NCBI RefSeq assembly: GCF_000007825.1
Contig: NC_004722.1
Location: 4,442,501 to 4,506,500 of the forward strand
Reading direction: 5' to 3'
DNA length: 64,000 nucleotides
DNA from: Bacillus cereus ATCC 14579
Lineage (GTDB): Bacteria > Bacillota > Bacilli > Bacillales > Bacillaceae_G
The position numbers were made by a program, and so were the translations under genes. Below are positions 54,290 to 63,191 of the stretch, piece by piece (position 1 is the first letter of the stretch; each line of letters begins with the position of its first letter). The notes under the pieces are model-generated. The model did no database searches and was not told the DNA's origin. It was given only the letters and a program-made list of their open reading frames with translations.

Positions 54290-54382
54290 TCACTTCGCAA
54301 AAACAACTAAATAAATAACCCCAATCACCAAAAATATTCCACAACAAGCTAACAATACTTTTGCAAGTTTGTCCATAAACAT
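54290..54382 (-). CDS. Small membrane peptide (30 aa) after mutS2
   Basis: ATG at 54382 (or 54376) behind AAAGGGGAAA. The peptide MFMDKLAKVLLACCGIFLVI plus GVIYLVVFAK is one hydrophobic span with a double cysteine. It lies 30 bases after mutS2 and right before the terminator. Family unknown; its location and ribosome site support a real gene. Confidence 0.5.
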   Translation of the reverse strand: MFMDKLAKVLLACCGIFLVIGVIYLVVFAK

Positions 54383-54412
54383 ATAATGGTTTCCCCTTTG
54401 TTTCGTTGTTTT

Positions 54413-56774
54413 CTATTTTAATTCGACAACTGTTACGCCTAGGCCTCCCTCGCCCATGTCACCGTAACGGAAGGTTTTTACACCGCGATGCTTCTTCAAG
54501 TAATCTTGTACACCTTGGCGAAGTGCTCCTGTCCCTTTACCGTGAATGATTGATACGCGAGGATAGCTTGCAAGCTGGGCATCGTCTAAGTATTTCTCAA
54601 CGCGCGCCATTGCATTTTCAAATCGTTCACCACGAAGATCAAGTTCTAATGAAACGTGATAGTCTCTACCTTTTACCGTTGCAACTGCTTTTTTCCTCTG
54701 TTTGCTTCGGTGTGTTAATGTATTCCATATTAGATTCTTTCACTTTCATCTTCAGAATACCGATTTGTACGCTCCACTCTGTATCGCTTACTTTTTCAAG
54801 TAGTTGACCTTTTTGACCGAACGTTAATACTTTCACTTCATCACCTGCACGTAACTGTTGTTTCGGTGCAGTATTTTTCACATTTACTTTTTGTTTCTTA
54901 ACAAGCTCTGGCGCTGCGCCTTCTAGACGACTCTTCGCTTCAATTAGCTCGTGGTCTTTCACATTTGCAAGCTGTGCTTTACGCAATTGACGAAGTTCTT
55001 GAATAATGCCTTCTGCTTCTTTCTTTGCAGCTTCGACTTTTTCTTCTCCTTCTTTTTGCGCTTTTAATAATCGTTCATCACGATCTTCGTTAAATTCAAT
55101 GATTTGACGTTGTAATTCACGATGCAGTTTTTCAGATTGTTTGCGAAGCGCTTCTGCTTCGTTCCAGTCACGCTCTGCGTTCTTCTGGCTTTCTTCTAAC
55201 TTCGCAATCATATTTTCAATTTTATTCGTATCTGTACTAATGTGATTGCGTGCTTGCTCAATAACGCGATCAGATAATCCAAGACGTTTCGAAATTTCAA
55301 AGGCATTACTACGGCCTGGTACACCGATTAATAATTTATAAGTTGGACTTAATGTATTTACATCAAACTCAACACTCGCATTAATAACTTGCTCACGGTT
55401 ATATCCGTATGCTTTTAATTCTGGATAATGCGTCGTTGCAACAACGCGAGCACCGCGATTACATACTTCATCTAAAATTGAAATGGCAAGTGCAGCCCCT
55501 TCCTGTGGGTCTGTTCCAGCACCTAATTCATCGAATAAAACTAAGCTTTCAAAATCAGCTTTTTCTAAAATATCAACGATGTTCACCATATGTGAGGAGA
55601 ACGTACTTAAACTCTGTTCAATCGATTGCTCATCACCGATATCAGCAAAGATATTTTTGAATACACAAATCTCTGACTCATCCATTACTGGAATGTGAAG
55701 GCCAGATTGCGCCATTAACACACAAATACCAACTGTTTTCAGCGTAACTGTTTTACCACCTGTATTCGGTCCTGTAATAACAATTGTCGTGAAATCTTTC
55801 CCTAACATAATGTTATTTGGCACGATTATTTCTGGATCGATAAGCGGATGGCGTGCTTGTCTTAAGTCCATGTAACGCTCGTTATTTACAATCGGCTTTG
55901 TCGCTTTAATTCGCTTCGCATAAAAAGCTTTCGCAAAGATGAAATCAAGATTTGCAACTACTTCTACGTTTGATAAAACGATATCCGCTTCTACTGCCAC
56001 TTCTTCTGTTAACATTAATAAGATGCGTTCGATTTCTTGTTTTTCTTTCACACGTGCTTCTTGCAGTGCATTATTTAATTCTACAATGACTTGTGGCTCA
56101 ATAAATAACGTTTGTCCAGAAGCCGATTGATCGTGAACAATACCACCATATACGCCGCGATATTCTTGTTTTACTGGGATTACGTAACGTTCGTTACGAA
56201 TCGTTACAATCGAATCAGACAGCATCTTTTGCGCGTTTGAAGAGCGCGTCATATTTTCTAACTTTTCACGAATACGACTTTCCGCAGTACGAATTTGAGT
56301 ACGAATACCACGCAGTTTATCACTTGCGCTATCGACTACTTCACCGCCGTCACCGATGCAATTTGTAATTTTCTTTTCTAAATCATATAAAGATACAATT
56401 TGAGCGACGTGAGTTTCTAAAATCGGAAGCTCGACACCGTTATCAGCCATATCTTCAATGAAGCGTTTCATATTACGACTACCATACATCGTATTTGCAA
56501 TATCAAGTAATTCATTTGGACTTAACATACTCCCAATTTTTGCACGCTTCACATTTGAGCGAATATCCGTAATACCACCTAATGGTGCACTACCTTTTAA
56601 ACGAATAACTTTCGCTGCTTCATCCGTTGTATCTTGCATTTCTACAATTTCTTCAAAATCAGTGCTCGGCACTAAATGCTTCACTTTGTCACGACCAAGT
56701 GAAGATGCTGTATGTTCAAGTAATTGTTCTTTTACTTTATTGTATTCTAATACACGCAACGTTCTTTCTAACAT
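54413..56774 (-). pseudogene. mutS2: Endonuclease MutS2, frameshifted before the Smr domain
   Basis: The intact product would be 786 residues. The ATPase core is complete: Walker A VITGPNTGGKTVTLKT near 330 and Walker B LVLFDELGAGTDPQEGAALA near 405. Reading breaks at TEEK because the A-run is six long (54689-54694) where five are needed; the +1 frame then continues [39 protein letters not shown] through the Smr domain ([16 protein letters not shown]) to the stop at 54413. The length is 3n+1. MutS2 resolves branched DNA in some species and splits collided ribosomes in Bacillus, where Smr matters. Without it the product ends at 702 residues. Confidence 0.88.
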
Positions 56775-56793
56775 GTTGCAGGTCCCCCTTGTA

Positions 56794-58512
56794 TTACTTA
56801 TTACGTTTAATATAGTCTAATAAACGTTCAATATCCCACGTGTTAATCACGTTATCTTTTTGAATCCAACCTTTACGTGCTGCTGCTACACCTGTTTCCA
56901 TATCTTCTAACATTTCAAGCGTATGAGCATCCGTATTAATCGCTACTTTCACACCAGCATCTTGTGCTTGTTTTAATAATTTCGCGCTTAAATCTAGACG
57001 GTTCGGATTCGCATTTAATTCTAAAACTGTATTTGTCTCTTTTGCTAGTTCAATTAATAAATCTGTATCTACATCATAACCCTCACGACGCCCGAGAAGA
57101 CGTCCTGTAAGATGGGCAATCATTGTGACATGTTTATTCTCAAATGCAGTACGTAGACGCTTCATAATCGTTTCACGGTCTTGTGAGAAGCTAGAGTGAA
57201 TCGCTCCAATGACATAATCTAATTCTGCTAATACTTCATCATCAAAATCAAGCGAGGCATCTGGTAAAATGTCCATTTCAATTCCGCGTAAAATTGTAAT
57301 GTCTGGATACTTTTCATTCATACGTTCAATTTCTTTCGCTTGCTCACGAAGACGCTCTTTCGTTAAACCGTTCGCCACTTTTAAGTATTGCGAGTGATCA
57401 GTAATCGCCATAAACTTATATCCACGAGCACGGCACGCTTGTACCATTTCTTCAATAGAAAAAGCACCGTCACTCCAAGTTGTATGCATATGTAAATCAC
57501 CTTGTATATCGGAAAACTGAAGTAAGTTCGGATACTCTTTAATTAATTCAATTTCTTTTCCATCTTCACGCACTTCTGGCGGAATAAATGGCAAACCGAA
57601 ATGAGCAAAGAAGTCTTCTTCAGTCTCAAATGTTTTCACTTCACCTGTTTCCAAGTTCTCTACACCGTACTCACTAATTTTCTCGCCTTTATCTTTTGCG
57701 ATTTGACGCATTTTTACGTTATGATCTTTTGATCCTGTGAAATGGTGAAGAGTTGTAATAAACTCTTCTGGTTTTACTAAACGGAAATCAATTGAAATAT
57801 CATATTCATATTGAAGACGGACAGAAACTTTCGTATCTCCACTTGCTATTACTTCAATCATATTATCAAATTGTAGTAAATGCTCACGTACCGCTGCTGG
57901 TTCTGTCGTTGCAATGATAAAATCTAAATCTTTCACTGTTTCACGAACACGGCGCAAACTACCAGCGCGAGAGAAACGAATTACTTCAGCAATATTCGAC
58001 AATTTCTCCTCTATTTCCCCGGCAATAGGCAATACCATCGCAATTGGTAAACGCTCTGGACGAGAGCCTACTTGATCGATTGCTTCTAATATTTTCTCTT
58101 CTGTCTTCTTACCGAAACCAGCTAAAGCTTGTACTTTATTTTCCTCACAAGCAGCTTTTAACGTCTCCATATCAATAACGCCTAGCTCTTTATATAACTT
58201 AGCCACCTTTTTACCACCAAGACCTGGTAGTTTTAATAACGGCAATAAGCTACTTGGTACTTCTTTTTCAAGTTCTTGTAATACTTCAGATGTTCCCGAT
58301 TCTATATATTCTTGTATAACGGCTGCTGTTCCTTTTCCGATTCCTGGAATCTTTGTGAAATCTTCAATTTCAGAAAGACTACGATCGTCACTTTCTAATG
58401 CTGCTGCCGCTTTACGAAATGCAGATATTTTAAATGGATTCGCACCCTTTAGTTCCATAAAAAGCCCGATTGTCTCTAATAATTTGATCACTTGTTTTTT
58501 ATTTACTTTCAT
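56794..58512 (-). CDS. polX: Family X DNA polymerase with PHP exonuclease
   Basis: 572 residues. Helix-hairpin-helix region (FTKIPGIGKGTAAVIQEYI, KLPGLGGKKVAKLY), PolX catalytic aspartates (RRVRETVKDLDFIIATT, near 180-200, and YDISIDFRLV), and a C-terminal PHP domain (DLHMHTTWSDGAFSIEEM, near 340). It fills small gaps in DNA repair and has a 3' exonuclease. ATG 58512 is favoured over 58515 because of spacing to GGCGGGG. Confidence 0.93.
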   Translation of the reverse strand: MKVNKKQVIKLLETIGLFMELKGANPFKISAFRKAAAALESDDRSLSEIEDFTKIPGIGKGTAAVIQEYIESGTSEVLQELEKEVPSSLLPLLKLPGLGGKKVAKLYKELGVIDMETLKAACEENKVQALAGFGKKTEEKILEAIDQVGSRPERLPIAMVLPIAGEIEEKLSNIAEVIRFSRAGSLRRVRETVKDLDFIIATTEPAAVREHLLQFDNMIEVIASGDTKVSVRLQYEYDISIDFRLVKPEEFITTLHHFTGSKDHNVKMRQIAKDKGEKISEYGVENLETGEVKTFETEEDFFAHFGLPFIPPEVREDGKEIELIKEYPNLLQFSDIQGDLHMHTTWSDGAFSIEEMVQACRARGYKFMAITDHSQYLKVANGLTKERLREQAKEIERMNEKYPDITILRGIEMDILPDASLDFDDEVLAELDYVIGAIHSSFSQDRETIMKRLRTAFENKHVTMIAHLTGRLLGRREGYDVDTDLLIELAKETNTVLELNANPNRLDLSAKLLKQAQDAGVKVAINTDAHTLEMLEDMETGVAAARKGWIQKDNVINTWDIERLLDYIKRNK

Positions 58513-58541
58513 CATTGCCCCGCCTTTCTTTCATAGAAAAA

Positions 58542-58569
58542 AACTTCTCTTTCCGAAAAAAGAGAAGTT
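58542..58569 (-). terminator. Terminator after the cvpA-like gene
   Basis: AACTTCTCT (58542-58550) with AGAGAAGTT (58561-58569), overlapping the CvpA stop codon. It separates the zapA-cvpA unit from polX. Confidence 0.65.
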
Positions 58570-59107
58570 ATACTCTGCTACCTGTCTGCCATAGTTCCTT
58601 CACCTTTTCAGATAGAATCGGTGTATCGTCTACAATTATTTTGCTAATTGATGATTTTTGTAATGGTGTTTGTACTTGTTCAATCGGAAGAATATTTCCA
58701 ATGATAATTAAGACAAACAAAATAATATATACTTCTAAAAATCCGAGGATTGCCCCCGCAAACGCATTTACTTGCTTTAAAACCGGTATTTCTGCAAACA
58801 TATTTAACAAATTACCAAGTAATGAAAGTGCAATTTTAGTGATAATAAACAATATGATAAACGCAAGCGCTTGATAAAATACTGTCTCAATATTATTTGC
58901 ATCAATCCATTCTGGAACAGATACGTTTTTATCAAATGGATACGGAATAAATTTCGCAAGTGCTGGCGCTAAATCTTTACAGTACCAGTATGCAACAAGG
59001 TATGCGATAATAAAGCTTGTTAACTTTACAAGTTGCAGAATAAACCCTCTGCGTAAGCCGAGGAAAAATCCCATAACAAGCAGTAAAATGATAATAATAT
59101 CAATCAT
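58568..59107 (-). CDS. CvpA-family membrane protein (YshB-like)
   Basis: 179 residues, about four membrane segments, with the CvpA pattern IDIIIILLLVMGFFLGLRRGFILQLVKL at 2-29. The E. coli relative is linked to colicin V production, but the native role is unknown; in bacilli a cell-division or envelope role is guessed from its zapA neighbour. It starts 1 base after the zapA stop. Confidence 0.88.
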   Translation of the reverse strand: MIDIIIILLLVMGFFLGLRRGFILQLVKLTSFIIAYLVAYWYCKDLAPALAKFIPYPFDKNVSVPEWIDANNIETVFYQALAFIILFIITKIALSLLGNLLNMFAEIPVLKQVNAFAGAILGFLEVYIILFVLIIIGNILPIEQVQTPLQKSSISKIIVDDTPILSEKVKELWQTGSRV

Positions 59108-59108
59108 G

Positions 59109-59378
59109 TTATTCCATTCCTTTTTTTGTCATACTTTCTTTCAATTTCTCATGTTCTTCTTTTAATTTTATGTAATCGTGTATGACGTTTACCGCCGTCA
59201 ATACCGCTAGTCTACTCGTGTCAAGCGAAGGATTCTTGGCATTGAGTTCGCGCATTTTATCATCCACAATCGCTGCTACCATGCGGATATGACTTGTACT
59301 TTCATCGCCAACAACTGAATATTGCTGACCATAGATTTCTACATTAATTCGACTTTTCTTTCCCTTTTGTTGTGACAA
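59109..59378 (-). CDS. zapA: Cell-division protein ZapA
   Basis: 89 residues. N-terminal KSRINVEIYGQQYSVVGDESTSHIRMVAAIVDDKMRELNA is the ZapA head; the C-terminal helix (LTAVNVIHDYIKLKEEHEKLKESM) is the coiled-coil tail. ZapA crosslinks FtsZ filaments at the division site. The start is TTG 59378, with GGAGG eight bases upstream. Backbone gene next to cvpA-like, polX and rnhC. Confidence 0.93.
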   Translation of the reverse strand: MSQQKGKKSRINVEIYGQQYSVVGDESTSHIRMVAAIVDDKMRELNAKNPSLDTSRLAVLTAVNVIHDYIKLKEEHEKLKESMTKKGME

Positions 59379-59502
59379 CTCACCGGCCTCCAATCACGTA
59401 CAGAATCCTAAAGTTTATCATACCATGAACCTTCATAATATGGAAACAGAAAGAACAATCCGATATGATAAAAATAACAATATAAAAAAAGGGGCGACCA
59501 TT

Positions 59503-60438
59503 ATGTCAAATTCTATCGTAATTCAAACAAATTCTACAGTAATTGAAGACATGAAACAACAATATAAACATTCGCTTAGCCCAAAAACTCCGCAAGGCGG
59601 GATCTTCATGGCAAAGGTACCATCTTGCACGATTACAGCGTATAAATCTGGAAAAGTAATGTTCCAAGGAGGCCGCGCTGAAGCAGAAGCTTCTCGTTGG
59701 CAAACTGTCTCTCAAACACCGAAAACAGCTGTAAAAAAATCTGTCGATTCCCATCGTTATGCGCCTCCTGCTTCCATCGGTACAATGTCTATTGTAGGGT
59801 CTGATGAAGTTGGTACGGGAGATTTCTTTGGACCGATGACAGTCGTTGCTGTATATGTGGATGCAAAGCAAATTCCACTACTAAAAGAACTTGGTGTAAA
59901 AGACTCTAAAAACTTAAATGACGATCAAATTACTGCCATTGCGAAACAACTTCTACACGTTGTTCCTTATAGCTCTCTTGTCCTTCATAACGAAAAATAT
60001 AACGAGCTATTTGATAAAGGAAACAACCAAGGTAAGTTAAAAGCCTTGCTACACAATAAAGCTATTACAAACTTATTAGCTAAAATGGCACCTACAAAAC
60101 CTGAAGGCGTCTTAATCGACCAATTCACACAACCTGATACATACTACAAATATTTAGCAAAACAAAAACAGGTACAGCGTGAAAATGTTTATTTCGCAAC
60201 GAAAGGCGAAAGCGTCCATTTAGCTGTAGCCGCTGCCTCCATTTTAGCTCGTTACTCATTCGTAAAACAATTTGATGAACTAAGTAAAAAAGCTGGTATG
60301 CCGCTGCCAAAAGGTGCCGGTAAACAAGTTGATATCGCCGCTGCTAAATTAATTCAAAAGCTTGGTAAAGAACGATTACCTGAGTTTGTGAAACTGCATT
60401 TCGCTAATACGGAGAAGGCGCTTCGCTTATTAAGATAG
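59503..60438 (+). CDS. rnhC: Ribonuclease HIII
   Basis: 311 residues. N-terminal TBP-like substrate-binding domain (about 1-90), then the RNase H catalytic domain with SIVGSDEVGTGDFFGPMTVVA (about 93-113; Asp and Glu ligands) and GVLIDQF and ASILARYSFV motifs. It removes RNA from RNA/DNA hybrids. ATG 59503 is chosen because AAAGGGG lies upstream; the longer ORF lacks a site. Divergent from zapA. Confidence 0.95.
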   Translation: MSNSIVIQTNSTVIEDMKQQYKHSLSPKTPQGGIFMAKVPSCTITAYKSGKVMFQGGRAEAEASRWQTVSQTPKTAVKKSVDSHRYAPPASIGTMSIVGSDEVGTGDFFGPMTVVAVYVDAKQIPLLKELGVKDSKNLNDDQITAIAKQLLHVVPYSSLVLHNEKYNELFDKGNNQGKLKALLHNKAITNLLAKMAPTKPEGVLIDQFTQPDTYYKYLAKQKQVQRENVYFATKGESVHLAVAAASILARYSFVKQFDELSKKAGMPLPKGAGKQVDIAAAKLIQKLGKERLPEFVKLHFANTEKALRLLR

Positions 60439-60445
60439 TATCGAC

Positions 60446-60478
60446 AAAAACAGGAGCCTACAAACTCCTGTTTTTTGT
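60446..60478 (+). terminator. Terminator after rnhC
   Basis: AAAAACAGGAG pairs with CTCCTGTTTTTT across an eight-base loop (60446-60476). Confidence 0.85.
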
Positions 60479-60554
60479 TTCACCCTACTATTGTCCTTAT
60501 AGTTTTGTTACAATTATAATATACAGATTATTCTAACATAGGAGGGGATCCCCA

Positions 60555-60824
60555 TTGCTACTTCTACAAATGATTCTAAATATTTTACTAGGCGATCCAC
60601 ACGAAAGGCAGTTTGAAATTAGGGAAAACATTCAGCTACTAAGTGAACAACGAGCGTTCAACGATCTAATAGAGCGTTATGGTCGCTCTTTCTTATTAAA
60701 CTTTCGGATTCGAAGATTTATCGGGAAACACGATGCTCGCTCGTTAATACATAATCCAGCAAAACTACAACACTTCTGTGAGGAACTTGAATGTATGATT
60801 AGAAAAAGGAGGTTTTTCATATGA
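60555..60824 (+). CDS. Hypothetical basic protein (89 aa)
   Basis: 89 residues. A short hydrophobic N-terminus (LLLQMILNILLG) is followed by a charged helical body (ERQFEIRENIQLLSEQRAFNDLIERYGRSFLLNF). It starts with TTG behind AGGAGGGG. Its stop overlaps the ATG of the next ORF (ATGA at 60821-60824), so the two are coupled. No family recognised. Confidence 0.65.
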   Translation: MLLLQMILNILLGDPHERQFEIRENIQLLSEQRAFNDLIERYGRSFLLNFRIRRFIGKHDARSLIHNPAKLQHFCEELECMIRKRRFFI

Positions 60825-61072
60825 ACGCTGTAAAAGTTAAAAAGATATTATATGTTTTCGTACACCTCGTAGGCCCACTTTCTTACTTCACTATTTCTAC
60901 CATTTGAGGAGCTTTTTTCACTACTAAATCCACATTCGAAAATATATCTGATAATCTTGGCGTGATGGCCATCTATTACGTGTTCATGAGTTTACTGTGG
61001 TTTTTCTATTTAGATCGATTAGGCAAAGACATAAATAAGATTACAAAAGAAATTAACGATAAGAAGATGTAA
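60821..61072 (+). pseudogene. Small membrane protein gene with internal TGA
   Basis: The 83-codon frame has a good ribosome site (AAAGGAGG) and an ATGA overlap with the preceding gene, but codon 29 is TGA (60905-60907). Before it reads MNAVKVKKILYVFVHLVGPL and a hydrophobic span; after it GAFFTTKSTFENISDNLGVMAIYYVFMSLLWFFYLDRL, a second span and a basic tail. A TGG tryptophan to TGA change would explain it. The 28-residue product or nothing is expected. Confidence 0.6.
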
Positions 61073-61080
61073 TACATGAA

Positions 61081-61112
61081 AAAAGGAGAGTCGCCAAGAC
61101 TCTCCTTTTTTA
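61081..61112. terminator. Terminator between convergent small genes
   Basis: AAAAGGAGAGTC (61081-61092) with GACTCTCCTTTT (61098-61109). Confidence 0.85.
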
Positions 61113-61114
61113 TG

Positions 61115-61249
61115 TTAGCTTCGTTTCTGCTTCTTATTTGATGAAGGTACTTTATGTGAACCTGTTTCATGTGTCGTCGTTCCTTGTCCTTCTACTTCTG
61201 GAGAACCTAGGCCCGATCTTGAATGATCTTTTTTCACTTTTTTACTCAT
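61115..61249 (-). CDS. Small hydrophilic protein (44 aa)
   Basis: ATG at 61249 behind GGGGTGAA. The peptide begins MSKKVKKDHSRSGLGSPEVE and ends in NKKQKRS: fully hydrophilic, rich in Lys, Ser, Gly and His. The composition resembles small spore proteins, but no family is recognised and no sigma-G promoter could be found upstream. Confidence 0.55.
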   Translation of the reverse strand: MSKKVKKDHSRSGLGSPEVEGQGTTTHETGSHKVPSSNKKQKRS

Positions 61250-61304
61250 TTATATTCACCCCTTCGCGTTACTTTTTGCTACAGGGTAATAAACTATGCA
61301 AAAG

Positions 61305-61338
61305 AAAAAGCGAGAGGAAATCCTCTCGCTTTTTTCAC
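61305..61338 (-). terminator. Terminator after asnS
   Basis: AAAAAGCGAGAGGA (61305-61318) with TCCTCTCGCTTTTT (61321-61334), two-base loop, T- and A-runs at the ends. Confidence 0.9.
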
Positions 61339-61341
61339 ATT

Positions 61342-62733
61342 TTAGAACTCAGAAGAACCTGGAGTTCTTGGGAATGGAATTACGTCACGGATGTTAGCCA
61401 TGCCAGTGATGTACATTAGGAAGCGCTCGAAACCTAGACCGAATCCAGCGTGTTTTGTACCGCCGTATTTTCTAAGTTCTAAGTACCACCAGTAATCCTC
61501 TTCGTTCATACCTAATTCTTTAATTCTGTCTACTAAAACGTCCATTCTTTCTTCACGTTGGCTTCCGCCGATTAATTCGCCGATGCCAGGAACTAGAAGG
61601 TCAGTAGCAGCTACTGTTTTACCGTCTTCATTTAAACGCATGTAGAATGCTTTAATGTCTTTCGGATAGTCAGTTACGAATACAGGGCGTTTGAAGATTT
61701 CTTCTGATAAGTATCTTTCGTGCTCTGTTTGTAAGTCAATTCCCCATTCTACTGGGTATTTGAAATCAGCACCTGATTCTTGAAGCACTTTAATTGCTTC
61801 TGTATAAGTGATGCGACCGAAGTCAGAGTTAATTACGTTGTTCATGCGCTCAAGAACTGTTTTATCAACGAAGCTGTTGAAGAATTCCATTTCTTCTGGT
61901 GCATGCTCTAATACGTATTTCATTGCATATTTCAGCATATCTTCTGTAAGGTTCATTACGTCCCCTAGTTCAGCGAATGCAATCTCAGGCTCAACCATCC
62001 AGAACTCAGCAGCGTGGCGAGTTGTGTTTGAGTTTTCCGCACGGAATGTAGGTCCGAATGTGTATACATCACGGAATGCTAATGCATAAGCTTCAGCGTT
62101 CAGCTGTCCACTTACTGTTAAGTTTGTTTCTTTACCGAAGAAGTCTTTTGACTCATCAACTTTTCCGTCTTCACCTTTTGGTAGGTTATTTAAATCTTGC
62201 GTTGTTACGCGGAACATTTCGCCAGCACCTTCTGTATCACTACCAGTGATGATAGGTGTATGAACATGTACAAATCCACGCTCTTGGAAGAATTGGTGAA
62301 TCGCAAATGCTGCGATAGAACGTACGCGGAACGTTGCAGAGAATGCATTTGTTCTTGGACGTAAGTGAGCGATTGTACGTAAGTATTCAAATGTATGACG
62401 CTTCTTTTGAAGTGGGTAATCAGAATCTGATAAGCCCTCGATATCAATTTTTTCTGCTTTAATTTCAAATGGTTGCTTCGCTCCAGGCGTTGCAATTACT
62501 TTACCTTCTACTTTAACTGAAGAGCTAAGTGGAAGTTTTGCAATTTCTTTGAAGTTCTCTAATTCTGTATCGAAAACGATTTGAACGCTTTTGAAGAAGC
62601 TACCGTCGTTTAATTCGATGAAACCAAATGCTTTTGAATCACGTAAGTTACGAATCCACCCTGATACTTGTACTGTTTGATCTGCATACTTTTCTGTATC
62701 TCTATACAGACTTTTTACTAATGTGTTTTCCAT
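61342..62733 (-). CDS. asnS: Asparaginyl-tRNA synthetase
   Basis: 463 residues, class II synthetase. N-terminal OB-fold ([34 protein letters not shown], about 21-54), motif 2 ([25 protein letters not shown], about 227-251) and motif 3 ([27 protein letters not shown], near 432-458). It loads tRNA-Asn. It is preceded by a T-box leader with an Asn codon at the specifier position. AAGGAGA precedes the ATG. Confidence 0.96.
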
Positions 62734-62769
62734 AGTGAAATTCTCCTTTGCTCATATATTTAAATACAA

Positions 62770-63005
62770 AAAAACCTTTCATCCATAAAGGGACGAAAGG
62801 TTAAACTTCGCGGTACCACCCAATTTGTCATAAAGACCAACTTTAACTCGTATGTAATACATACTTCCCGGTTTGTAACAGGCCGGATTCCCGTCTAAGT
62901 CTACTCTTGAATACAAGATTCAATTTCGGTTAGCAACTCCAAGGTGTTCTTCACATATACCGCCTCATCAGGCTCTCACCGTCCCTGACTCGCTTTGGAT
63001 TATAG
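62770..63005 (-). promoter_or_regulatory. T-box riboswitch upstream of asnS
   Basis: The T-box core on the minus strand is GGGTGGTACCGCGA (62807-62820). A terminator stem follows (AACCTTTC with GAAAGGTT, 62772-62802). In stem I the specifier position reads AAC (62929-62931), an asparagine codon, agreeing with asnS downstream. Confidence 0.93.
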
Positions 63006-63158
63006 TATATACTACTTTTCCTTATCATCGTCTTTCATTTTGTTAAACTAAAATTAATGTACTACATTCGAGAGAAAGATGCAAGGTGTCGGAAAATATA
63101 TGAGCGATTTTTGTAATATATCGACTTACCGACAGTGTCCGACAACTAACCCAATAAA

Positions 63159-63187
63159 AAAATTGCCGGAATATATCCGGCAATTTT
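63159..63187 (-). terminator. Terminator after pheT
   Basis: AAAATTGCCGGA (63159-63170) with TCCGGCAATTTT (63176-63187). The T-run on the minus strand follows. Confidence 0.85.
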
Positions 63188-63191
63188 CTAA

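Noticed and set aside
54413..54610. Separate small Smr protein gene
   Set aside because: Its ATG lacks a ribosome site and continues directly from the MutS2 frame upstream; it is the cut-off C-terminus of mutS2.
54666..54700. Programmed frameshifting in mutS2
   Set aside because: The A-run phase does not match an A AAA AAG slippery site, the needed shift is +1, and MutS2 is not known to be made this way. A simple extra base is more likely.
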